Part shown: positions 1 to 6,773 of the stretch, in pieces
Layout of the letters: each line of letters starts with the position of its first letter
Numbering within the stretch: the stretch's first letter is position 1
Assembly: GCA_020638065.1 (NCBI GenBank)
Contig: JACKJG010000007.1
Span: forward strand, 138,390-202,389
Length of the DNA: 64,000 bases
Direction: 5' to 3'
Source: Hyphomicrobiaceae bacterium
Lineage (GTDB): Bacteria; Pseudomonadota; Alphaproteobacteria; Rhizobiales; Devosiaceae
Position numbers and translations under genes: made by a program
Notes under the pieces: generated by a model
The model's input: only the letters and a program-made list of their open reading frames with translations
Database searches by the model: none
What the model was told of the DNA's origin: nothing

Positions 1-2
1 GC

Positions 3-437
3 TGGATAGAGGACGACAGAACCATCGATGCGTGCGGCGAACTGGGTATTGGAATGATCGCCTTTTCGCCCCTGACGCAGGGACTTTTGTCGGGCAAGTA
101 CAACCACGGCAGCAAGGAAGGCACCCGCGCTGGCGAGGCAAATTCAACGGTCCGCGCGTCGCATTTCGAGGCCAACGTGTTGCAGGCGGTCGAAAACGTC
201 GCCGCCATCGCCGAAGCCCGCGGCCAGTCTCTGGCGCAACTGGCGCTCGCCTGGGTTTTGCGGCGGCCGGAAATGACCTCGGCGTTGATTGGGGTCAGAA
301 CGCTCGAGCAGCTCAAGCAGAATCTCGGTGCGCTCAACAATCTTGATCTTTCACAAGAAGAGGTCAAAGCTATCGATGCGGCCACCCGCAATGGACTGCT
401 GCAAATGCACCCGCGTCCACAGAGTAGGTTGCGCTGA
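3..437 (+). CDS. Aldo/keto reductase, C-terminal part (5' end outside window)
   Basis: The open frame runs in from the left edge without a start. Its sequence (GIGMIAFSPLTQGLLSGKY, later ALAWVLRRPEMTSALIGVRT) is the C-terminal half of an NADP-dependent aldo/keto reductase. It most resembles the YghZ / voltage-gated potassium channel beta-subunit-like group, which reduces aldehydes in the cytoplasm. The catalytic Asp/Tyr/Lys/His part lies upstream and cannot be seen. The visible section includes the NADP-binding end (IGVRT, then helix LEQLKQN). The next gene follows after 10 bp, so the two may be cotranscribed. Family is secure; substrate unknown. Confidence 0.88.
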   Translation, partial: WIEDDRTIDACGELGIGMIAFSPLTQGLLSGKYNHGSKEGTRAGEANSTVRASHFEANVLQAVENVAAIAEARGQSLAQLALAWVLRRPEMTSALIGVRTLEQLKQNLGALNNLDLSQEEVKAIDAATRNGLLQMHPRPQSRLR

Positions 438-447
438 GGAGGAACGA

Positions 448-1074
448 ATGGCCGGACGCACAACGCCGAGGATGAAGCTCTGGCTTGCGGGGTCGGTTTT
501 GCTGGGCGGACTGGCCGTTCAGCCGGCCGAGGCGGCAAAGCTGTTGCCCGGCCAGGACCCGGCGACGTTCTATCCCCGCTCCATGTATCTCGACCAGGCG
601 CGGATGAACGCCATTCTGACGGATGGCGCGCTTTGGTGCATGGACCCGCAGGCAGAGACATGCGGCTTCATCTCCATCGTGACCGGTTCGAGCGGCAACG
701 AATTCCACTACGACGTGATCGAGAAATGGGATGAGCACAGCATTCTGAGCACTCCCGTCACCGGCGTGCTGCGGGACGATGGCGCCCTATGCGAGATGAC
801 GACAGGCACGTTCGACGATATTTCGGTCACCTCGACAAAAGGCAAACCGACCAGTTCGGCGAGGCTCGAAGATATCCGCGCTGAGTTGCGCGATATCTGG
901 AAGGACGATGTGGGCGTCGAATATTGCTACACCTACGTCATCGAGGATCCGCGCGACCCGAACATCATTACCCAGTTCGTCTATGCCGATGGCGAATATA
1001 TCGACAATCCGGTCTCGTTCATCGTCGACAAGTCGCCCGACGCCATGTCCAGATACGATTTGCGCGATTTGTAA
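448..1074 (+). CDS. Hypothetical secreted protein
   Basis: A 208-residue protein I do not recognise. ATG 448 is chosen because GAGGAGGA lies just upstream and the N-terminus is a good Sec signal peptide: basic MAGRTTPRMK, a hydrophobic stretch at about residues 11-25, and cleavage near AEAA at 27-30. The frame stays open further upstream, but that part reads as antisense-like noise. The mature protein is acidic and has four cysteines (64, 72, 115, 160) that could form two disulfides in the periplasm. No catalytic motif is visible. It ends 17 bp before the Crp/Fnr gene. Confidence 0.75.
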   Translation: MAGRTTPRMKLWLAGSVLLGGLAVQPAEAAKLLPGQDPATFYPRSMYLDQARMNAILTDGALWCMDPQAETCGFISIVTGSSGNEFHYDVIEKWDEHSILSTPVTGVLRDDGALCEMTTGTFDDISVTSTKGKPTSSARLEDIRAELRDIWKDDVGVEYCYTYVIEDPRDPNIITQFVYADGEYIDNPVSFIVDKSPDAMSRYDLRDL

Positions 1075-1091
1075 GCGGCCGGGCTGGGGTA

Positions 1092-1754
1092 ATGACGGAA
1101 AGTCCCAACTGGATCCTGACAGCTACTGGTCTGACCAGCCTCGAACCTGCGGCGCAAAAGGAGCTGGCGGGGCTCAACCCGGTCGTTGTTCCCAAGGGTC
1201 ACGTCCTGTTTCGGCCGGGAGACCGCCCGCAGGGGTTCGTGCTCGTCCTTTCTGGGCGGATCGATGTGCATTTGGTCGGTCCGGCGGGGCGCGATCTCTT
1301 GCTCTATTCGGTGCAGCCGGGAGAAACCTGCGTGCAGACGACGCTCGGTATTCTGGGTGAGCAGGACTATTCGGGAGAGGCCGTTACCGAAACCGACGTG
1401 TCGGCGGTCATCGTGCCGCGCGAACGGTTTTTCGGGCTGATGGAACATTCGCCCAAGTTCCGGCAATTCGTCTTTCATGCCTTTGCCCAGCGCATGCAGG
1501 GGGTGACCAGTCTGCTCGAACAGGTGGCTTTCGTCAGAATCGAAACCCGGCTCGCCGCCGCCATACTCGACCTGATGGACGAAAACGGCGTGGTCAGCGA
1601 AACCCATCAGGCGCTCGCCACCCGCATCGGCACGTCACGCGAGGTCGTGTCGCGCCGGCTCGACGCCTTCAAACAACGCGGGATCGTCGACCTCAACCGC
1701 GGCGAAGTCAGCGTCACCGACCGTGCCGCCCTGGTTTCAATGGCCGGAATCTGA
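1092..1754 (+). CDS. Crp/Fnr family transcriptional regulator
   Basis: A 220-residue regulator: an N-terminal cyclic-nucleotide-like beta-roll (about residues 25-115), a dimer helix (about 125-155) and a C-terminal winged helix (about 165-215). The recognition segment is near ATRIGTSREVVSRRLDAF. There is only one cysteine (Cys80) and no N-terminal cysteine cluster, so it is not an oxygen-sensing 4Fe-4S Fnr. The ligand is unknown. ATG 1092 fits the domain start; a longer upstream frame overlaps the secreted-protein gene. A TGTGA-N5-TCACA palindrome lies 13 bp after its stop, before the DUF2892 gene, and is a plausible target. Confidence 0.88.
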   Translation: MTESPNWILTATGLTSLEPAAQKELAGLNPVVVPKGHVLFRPGDRPQGFVLVLSGRIDVHLVGPAGRDLLLYSVQPGETCVQTTLGILGEQDYSGEAVTETDVSAVIVPRERFFGLMEHSPKFRQFVFHAFAQRMQGVTSLLEQVAFVRIETRLAAAILDLMDENGVVSETHQALATRIGTSREVVSRRLDAFKQRGIVDLNRGEVSVTDRAALVSMAGI

Positions 1755-1767
1755 AAAATTCGATGTT

Positions 1768-1782
1768 TGTGACTTGATCACA
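1768..1782. promoter_or_regulatory. Candidate Crp/Fnr operator
   Basis: TGTGA-CTTGA-TCACA, perfect 5-bp arms around a 5-bp spacer, lies between the Crp/Fnr gene and the DUF2892 gene. The half-sites match those recognised by Crp-type proteins, although the classic Crp site has 6 bp between arms. It could control the downstream gene and also the regulator itself. Binding is inferred from position and half-sites only. Confidence 0.45.
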
Positions 1783-1855
1783 GACGGCCCGTGAAGGACC
1801 GGCTAATGGTCGCGCATTGCAGTTTTGCGCAACAGCGCTACCCAAGGAGAGACAA

Positions 1856-2056
1856 ATGAAAGCCAATGTTGGAAGCCTCGACAAGATCATCCGGATCGTT
1901 CTCGGCGTCGCTATGCTCGCCCTGTTCTTCATTTTCCCGGACGCCGGCTGGCGCTGGTGGATGCTGATCGGCATCGTTCCGATCGCCACGGCCCTGATGG
2001 GCTGGTGCCCGCTTTATCGCATTTTTGGCATGAGCACCTGCCCGGTCAAACAATAG
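1856..2056 (+). CDS. DUF2892 family small membrane protein
   Basis: A 66-residue protein with a DUF2892 domain, the membrane segment found at the end of YgaP-type rhodaneses. It has an amphipathic N-terminus (NVGSLDKIIRIVLG), two membrane helices (about 13-28 and 34-50) and the usual ending GWCPLYRIFGMSTC, with Cys51 and Cys62. AAGGAGAG sits 7 bp before ATG 1856. No rhodanese domain is fused to it here, and the window's rhodanese gene is 13 kb away. Its position behind a Crp/Fnr gene and a palindrome suggests a one-gene regulon. The molecular role of stand-alone DUF2892 proteins is not established. Confidence 0.82.
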   Translation: MKANVGSLDKIIRIVLGVAMLALFFIFPDAGWRWWMLIGIVPIATALMGWCPLYRIFGMSTCPVKQ

Positions 2057-2086
2057 CTCGAACCCATCCTCCTCAGATCTCGAGCA

Positions 2087-2117
2087 GGGAGCGTCCTTCG
2101 GGGCGCTCCCGTTTTTT
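2087..2117 (+). terminator. Intrinsic terminator after DUF2892 gene
   Basis: GGGAGCG pairs with CGCTCCC around a short loop containing TTCG and is followed by GTTTTTT. It lies 30 bp after the DUF2892 stop and isolates that unit from the arsR promoter. Confidence 0.87.
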
Positions 2118-2134
2118 GGATTCAATAGCTTTAC

Positions 2135-2154
2135 ATAACTAGTTTTATAGTTAT
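2135..2154. promoter_or_regulatory. ArsR-type operator upstream of arsR-permease
   Basis: ATAACTA-GTTTTA-TAGTTAT, a perfect 7-bp inverted repeat with a 6-bp spacer, lies 10 bp before the ArsR start codon. AT-rich palindromes of this shape are typical ArsR/SmtB operators, and this position would give autorepression. A possible TATATT -10 element overlaps its right edge. Confidence 0.72.
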
Positions 2155-2164
2155 ATTGAGGGCC

Positions 2165-2491
2165 ATGATGATCAACGACGACAACGCCGTCAAAGCCCTC
2201 TCCGCTCTTGGACATGATGTTCGCTTGCACCTGTTCCGCCTTCTGGTGCGGGCGGGCGACGGGGGACTGAATGTGGGGCAGATCGGAACACATCTGGGCG
2301 TTCCGCCTTCGACCCTGGCGCATCACCTTTCCGCGCTGGTCGATGCCGGGCTGGTGCGCCAGGAACGGCAGGGCCGGCAGATCGTCAACCGCGCCGATTA
2401 TGGGCGCATCGATGCGCTGGTCGGCTTTCTGACCGATGAATGCTGCTGTGGGGTCGCCATCGACCCCGCGGCGGACAATGACGCCGCCTGA
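2165..2491 (+). CDS. ArsR family metalloregulator
   Basis: A 108-residue winged-helix repressor of the ArsR/SmtB family, with the recognition region at about residues 36-66 (VGQIGTHLGVPPSTLAHHLS). Three consecutive cysteines near the C-terminus (93-95, DECCCG) are a likely thiolate sensor for arsenic(III) or a soft metal. ATG 2165 is followed at once by ATG 2168; the GAGGG at 2158-2162 is better spaced for the second. It lies 20 bp before a permease gene of the arsenical-exporter family, so the probable role is metal-responsive control of that permease. The inducer itself is inferred. Confidence 0.88.
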   Translation: MMINDDNAVKALSALGHDVRLHLFRLLVRAGDGGLNVGQIGTHLGVPPSTLAHHLSALVDAGLVRQERQGRQIVNRADYGRIDALVGFLTDECCCGVAIDPAADNDAA

Positions 2492-2511
2492 GCAAAGACA
2501 AGGAAACGATC

Positions 2512-3552
2512 ATGGCCCTTCAGGACCTTTCCCAAAAACCGAATTTCCTGGAGCGGATGGCCGGAATTGATCGCGTGTTGATCACCATTGCCGCACTGTT
2601 CATCGCACTGGCTCTGTTCGACAGAACCGCAGTTGGGCCGGTGGCAACCTCGACGCTCGACAGTCTCGTGCATGTCGCGCCGTTTCTCCTGTTGTCAATT
2701 GCCATCGCCGCCTATGCCTCGGCAAGCGGTGCCGACAATCTGATCGCGCGGGTCTTTTCGGGAAATCCGGTCATCATGATCTTTGCGGCGGCGGCGTTTG
2801 GCGCGCTGTCGCCATTCTGTTCGTGCGGGGTCATTCCGATCATCGCCGCCCTATTGAGCATGGGCGTTCCGGTAGCGCCGGTCATGGCCTTCTGGCTGGC
2901 CTCCCCGATCATGGACCCCTCGATGTTCGTGATGACCCTGGGCGTTCTCGGTTGGCAATTTGCCATCGGCAAGACCATTGCCGCATTCGGCATCGGCGTT
3001 CTGGGAGGTTTCGGCCTGATGGGGCTGATGCGCCTGCCGCAATTCGCCGAACCACTGAAAGATGATGTGGGCAATGGCGGTTGCGGTGGTTCCGCTGTGC
3101 GGGCCCCGAAGCAGGTGGTCTGGCGTTTCTGGTCCGAAGGGGACCGCGTGACCAGGTTCATGAAATCGGCTCGCAAGAATGGCTGGTTCCTGTTGCGCTG
3201 GATGGTCCTGGCCTTCGTGCTTGAAGCGATCATGATCCGTTACGTGCCTGCCGATCTGGTCGGCAATCTGGTTGGTGGTGATGGTTTGATGCCGATCGTG
3301 ATCGCCGCCTTTGTCGGCGTGCCGGCCTATCTCAACGGCTTTGCGGCGCTGCCACTTGTTTCCGGCCTGCTCGATCAGGGCATGAGCCCGGGCGCAGCCA
3401 TCAGCTTCATGGTGGCAGGTGGAGTAACCTGCATTCCCGCAGCCATCGCGGTTTACGCGCTGGTCAAGAAGCAGGTCTTTGCCGCCTATCTGGTATTTGC
3501 GCTTGGCGGGTCGCTGCTCGCCGGCCTGATCTTTCAGCTGCTGACAGGCTAG
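2512..3552 (+). CDS. ArsP-type permease (DUF318 family)
   Basis: A 346-residue inner-membrane permease with two bundles of about four helices around a cytoplasmic loop. The first bundle holds SPFCSCGVIPI (Cys103, Cys105), the family signature; the second holds the equivalent repeat AAFVGVPAYLNG. The loop carries a Gly/Cys patch (GNGGCGGS, Cys191). Related proteins export organoarsenicals (ArsP) or give arsenite resistance. AAGGAAA sits before ATG 2512. It is transcribed with the arsR-like gene 20 bp upstream. The exact substrate cannot be read from sequence. Its TAG stop is also the first bases of a dispersed repeat. Confidence 0.85.
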   Translation: MALQDLSQKPNFLERMAGIDRVLITIAALFIALALFDRTAVGPVATSTLDSLVHVAPFLLLSIAIAAYASASGADNLIARVFSGNPVIMIFAAAAFGALSPFCSCGVIPIIAALLSMGVPVAPVMAFWLASPIMDPSMFVMTLGVLGWQFAIGKTIAAFGIGVLGGFGLMGLMRLPQFAEPLKDDVGNGGCGGSAVRAPKQVVWRFWSEGDRVTRFMKSARKNGWFLLRWMVLAFVLEAIMIRYVPADLVGNLVGGDGLMPIVIAAFVGVPAYLNGFAALPLVSGLLDQGMSPGAAISFMVAGGVTCIPAAIAVYALVKKQVFAAYLVFALGGSLLAGLIFQLLTG

Positions 3553-3610
3553 AGCGCTTTCAGAAAAGTGCGAAGCGGCTTTCCGGTTCGGAAGCGCGAG
3601 AGAATAAGGA
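3551..3610 (+). repeat. Dispersed intergenic repeat, copy A
   Basis: A roughly 60-bp element beginning AGAGCGCTTTC and containing GAAAAGTGCGAAGCGG and TTTCCGGTTCGGAA. It matches copy B (17376-17437, minus strand) over most of its length and is more distantly related to copy C (25480-25546). It begins within the permease stop codon (TAG shared with TAGAGC). It resembles the short extragenic repeats common in Rhizobiales genomes. Confidence 0.75.
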
Positions 3611-3651
3611 ATTGGGATTGAGGTTTTGACCCGATCAGAACTTCAACAAAC

Positions 3652-3975
3652 CTAACGTTTCAGGGTCGCCGCGCTTCCCATGCGCCGCAGCACTTCATCG
3701 GGAACGTTCAGTTCCGCGATGATGTCCCGGTGATTGCGCATGCCGCACAATTCACGCTGAATGAAAAAGGCCCAGACCGCATAGGCGGCCCGGTCCAGAT
3801 GTGTTTCGCGCTCATCGTCTGACGCCACTTCGAGCGCATTAATGGCACTGGCCGCTTTGCGCCCCTGATCGCCCAATGCTCCCGCCATTTCCCCGGCGAT
3901 TTCGAGCTTGAGCCCGGTCGGGTCGAAGCCGCTGCGTAGCATGGAGAGTTTTGTGAAACGATCTTGGCGCGTCAT
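3652..3975 (-). CDS. DUF6665-like protein
   Basis: A 107-residue soluble protein. The pattern LEIAGEMAGALGDQGRKAA followed by AVWAFFIQRELCGMRNH and VPDEVLRRMG matches, from memory, the small rhizobial DUF6665 family of unknown function. ATG 3975 (MTRQDRFTKL) is preferred; a longer frame to 4044 adds an arginine-rich stretch without family likeness. The protein looks all-helical and has no signal peptide. It stands alone between the repeat and the divergent MFS gene. Family call moderate, function unknown. Confidence 0.6.
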   Translation of the reverse strand: MTRQDRFTKLSMLRSGFDPTGLKLEIAGEMAGALGDQGRKAASAINALEVASDDERETHLDRAAYAVWAFFIQRELCGMRNHRDIIAELNVPDEVLRRMGSAATLKR

Positions 3976-4076
3976 GGCAAAACGATAGTGGCGGGCTTGA
4001 CCCGCGGTCAACAGGCGGGGGCAAACACGCTCCTCTCGGCGCAAGTCTCAAACCACAGAAATTGCTTGACCGGCAA

Positions 4077-4104
4077 TTTTTATAAACATATTGGTTTATA
4101 AAAA
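4077..4104. promoter_or_regulatory. Long palindromic operator before MFS gene
   Basis: A perfect 11-bp inverted repeat (TTTTTATAAAC, 6-bp spacer, GTTTATAAAAA) ends 6 bp before the MFS start codon. A possible -35 element TTGACC is at 4066-4071 and a weak -10 (TATTGG) lies inside the palindrome, so a bound protein would block transcription. The half-site differs from that at 2135-2154. No TetR or MarR gene lies next to it, so its regulator must be elsewhere. Confidence 0.65.
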
Positions 4105-4110
4105 GAGGAC

Positions 4111-5526
4111 ATGATGAACGGCTGGAAAGATCTGTTTCGATCCGAGGGCGCAATGCTGCTGGCGGTCTATGGCAGCGGCATCTGGCTGTTTGCGGCGGAC
4201 GGATTGATGGTCGCTACCCTGATGCCGGTCATCGTGCCTGATTTGGGCGGGGCCGAACTTATCGGGTGGGCTGGCGCGCTCTTCCAAGCCTTTTCCATCG
4301 TGGCAGGGGCGTTCAGCGTCTTCCTCGCGCGCAAGTGGACCATCTCGCGCGCCTTTTTGTTCAATGTCGGGGGTCTGATTGTCGGCTGTCTGATCAGCGC
4401 CACGGCCCAGGATATGCTGGTCTTTCAGATCGGGCGGCTGTTTCAGGCATTCTGTGGCGGCGCATTGGTGTCCCTTGCCTATATCGGCATCACCCGGGCC
4501 TTTGTGCCTGCTCTGCGCGTCCGGGCGTTCGCGACGACCTCGCTGATCTGGGGCGCAGCCGCGTTTGGTGCGCCGCTGATCGGGGCGGCCTTTGCCGAAT
4601 TTTCAGGCTGGCGCACCGCGTTCTACTACGCTGCCGCTATTGCCGTCGCGGTCGGGATTGCTGCGATCTTTGCGTACCGGCGGGACCGGAACAACGAGGT
4701 GGGCGAATTGGAGGTCTCCACCGAGAGGTTTCCACTGGTCCGCATGATCCTCATCACGCTCGGCGTATCCCTGATCGCCACCGCATCTCTGATTGCGGAC
4801 ACATTCGTTGCGCTGATGCTGATCGGCGCCGGTGTGGTGGCCAGCATTCTCTACGGCTGGCGCGACCGGATTTCGGGTCCTGCAGCCTTGCTCCCCGCCA
4901 GTGCCTATTCACTCACCACACCGATCGGAGCCATGAGCGCGTTCATTTTTTTTGGATCGATGGCAACCGTTGCCATGGGCGTTTTCGGCCCGATCATTCT
5001 GGCGGATGCCTATCACTTGCCGCCACTGACCATCGGGTATCTGCTCTTTCTCGCAGCCGCGGGCTGGACGCTGACGGCGGCTATTCTGTCCGGGGTCGCC
5101 AGTCACCAGGAACCCATGGTGATCCGCATTGCCGCAATCGTCATCGTTTTGTCCTCGCCGGTGATCACGCTCGGTTTTGCGATGGACAATCTGTGGTTGA
5201 TCGGGGTGGGCCTGTTCATGGATGGCGCGGGGTTTGGCGCCTGCTGGGGCCTACTGTTGCGCCGATCGACCCAGCATCCGGACGTACAGGAAAATGCCCG
5301 CATCTCGTCTGCGGTCAACACGATTCAACGCGCCGGGCTGGCGCTCGGAGCCGCTTTCATGTCGGTTCTCTGTAACAGGCTCGGATTCTCCGACCACATG
5401 ACGCCTGAGGTGGCCCGAAGCGTCGGGTTCTGGGTCATGCTCGCCTCATCGCTGTTCGGAATACCTGCCCTTTATGCGGCGATGCGCTTCGCCCGGGTGC
5501 CTGAAGACGCCATTCACGCGGTCTGA
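4111..5526 (+). CDS. MFS transporter
   Basis: A 471-residue major facilitator with 12-14 hydrophobic helices and little soluble sequence. The first helices (LLAVYGSGIWLFAADGLMVATLMPVIVPDLGG) resemble the drug:proton antiporter groups. A short charged loop (YRRDRNNEVGELE, about 188-200) divides the halves. ATG 4111 and ATG 4114 are both possible; AGAGGA at 4103-4108 is better spaced for 4114. The 11-bp-arm palindrome over its promoter suggests ligand-induced expression, as for many efflux pumps. It overlaps the convergent O-antigen ligase-like gene by 13 bp. Substrate unknown. Confidence 0.85.
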   Translation: MMNGWKDLFRSEGAMLLAVYGSGIWLFAADGLMVATLMPVIVPDLGGAELIGWAGALFQAFSIVAGAFSVFLARKWTISRAFLFNVGGLIVGCLISATAQDMLVFQIGRLFQAFCGGALVSLAYIGITRAFVPALRVRAFATTSLIWGAAAFGAPLIGAAFAEFSGWRTAFYYAAAIAVAVGIAAIFAYRRDRNNEVGELEVSTERFPLVRMILITLGVSLIATASLIADTFVALMLIGAGVVASILYGWRDRISGPAALLPASAYSLTTPIGAMSAFIFFGSMATVAMGVFGPIILADAYHLPPLTIGYLLFLAAAGWTLTAAILSGVASHQEPMVIRIAAIVIVLSSPVITLGFAMDNLWLIGVGLFMDGAGFGACWGLLLRRSTQHPDVQENARISSAVNTIQRAGLALGAAFMSVLCNRLGFSDHMTPEVARSVGFWVMLASSLFGIPALYAAMRFARVPEDAIHAV

Positions 5527-6773
5527 GCCGCGCTGGCTGTCCGGTCCTGGTTCTCCGCACCTTTGTCCTGGCTGTCCTTTCGGAAGACGGCCATCACGAT
5601 CACCGTGAGCAGCGTATAGGTATTGACGCCCATATCGTGGCCGAATGGTGCATCGATCAGCCCGTGGATGAAGGTGCTGGTGACCAGACAGAGCACGATG
5701 TAAAGCCTGTGCACAAAGAACGCATCGCGCCGGCCGATCAATGCAAACGGTGCCGCCAGCAGCAGAATGTAGGACGCGATGCCGAACACGCCCGAAGCGG
5801 CGGCGAACCCGAGCGGATCGTTGTGCATGTTTGGCCAACGCGCCGCCAATTTGGCGTTGGAGAGTCTGTAGCGGTTGCTTTGGCCCGGAATGTCTCTGGC
5901 GGCAACCCTGACCGCATTTTGCCAGCCATGGCCGATGATCGGGGATTCCCAGAAGGCTCTGACCGCTCCTTTGTAAAGCTCGATCCGCATGGAGGTGCTC
6001 CAGTCCCGGATCGGTTTGCCTTCGATCACGTTTGTCACCACTTGCGGCAAGGACATTGCGCGCTTGATTGGCGTCAGCGCATCCCGATCGACAACGAGCA
6101 GGCTTCCCACCAGAATGGCCGCGACCGCAACGCCTGCATAGACCCAGCGGCGGCCGCCCCGGCGCAGAGCCAGGAAAATGAGGGCGAACACGGCCAGCGG
6201 CATGGCACTGACCAATACCCCGCGCGACCCTGCCAGCATGATTACCACCCCGGCAATGATCGGGCCGCCCAGAAACAGAAACCTCCAGCGGCTATCAAAC
6301 AGGTAAAAACCCGAGAGCGCCACAAAACCGAAAGTCGTCGTAACCTGGGCGAGCATGTTCGGGTTGCTCATGATGCCGCCGGCACGTTTGAATTCGAAAC
6401 CCAGAACGCCCACACCCGCAATCAGCAGGCAAAGGACAGCACCCGCGAGCGACAAGAAGGCGATCATCAATGACCACTTTTCACCCTTGAAAAACTGCGC
6501 AACGGCAAAGGCGGGAACGGCGAGCAAAAAGACGATGAAGTTGAAGGCGTAGATCAGATCGTGCGGTTCCGTCGCCGTTATGAAGAACGGACCAACCAGC
6601 AAAAGGTAGGCCAGCAGGAACATCCAGATCGCCTTGCGGCCAGCCAAACCAGCCCGTACGTCTTTGAAGAACAACAAGGGCAGGGCGAGAATCCACATGA
6701 TCAGTGCCGCCGCCGATCCGTAGGAACCGAACAGAGGCTGACCGATAAAAAACGCCATCAGGAAGAGAATCAA
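5514..6773 (-). CDS. O-antigen ligase/polymerase-like (Wzy_C) membrane protein
   Basis: A 419-residue protein with about ten membrane helices and a large periplasmic loop (about residues 235-330) holding IGHGWQNAVR and WPNMHNDPLG, as in the WaaL/Wzy family that joins or polymerises surface polysaccharide. TTG 6773 opens this frame without a Shine-Dalgarno; ATG 6758 is an alternative. A better start, ATG 6828 behind GGAGAG, lies in another frame, and a 1-bp shift near 6785-6800 would add a fitting N-terminus, so a frameshift is suspected. It follows two glycosyltransferase genes. Confidence 0.8.
   Translation of the reverse strand: MILFLMAFFIGQPLFGSYGSAAALIMWILALPLLFFKDVRAGLAGRKAIWMFLLAYLLLVGPFFITATEPHDLIYAFNFIVFLLAVPAFAVAQFFKGEKWSLMIAFLSLAGAVLCLLIAGVGVLGFEFKRAGGIMSNPNMLAQVTTTFGFVALSGFYLFDSRWRFLFLGGPIIAGVVIMLAGSRGVLVSAMPLAVFALIFLALRRGGRRWVYAGVAVAAILVGSLLVVDRDALTPIKRAMSLPQVVTNVIEGKPIRDWSTSMRIELYKGAVRAFWESPIIGHGWQNAVRVAARDIPGQSNRYRLSNAKLAARWPNMHNDPLGFAAASGVFGIASYILLLAAPFALIGRRDAFFVHRLYIVLCLVTSTFIHGLIDAPFGHDMGVNTYTLLTVIVMAVFRKDSQDKGAENQDRTASAAQTA

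Noticed and set aside
1092..1754. Calling the Crp/Fnr protein an oxygen-sensing Fnr
   Set aside because: It has one cysteine only and no N-terminal cluster motif.
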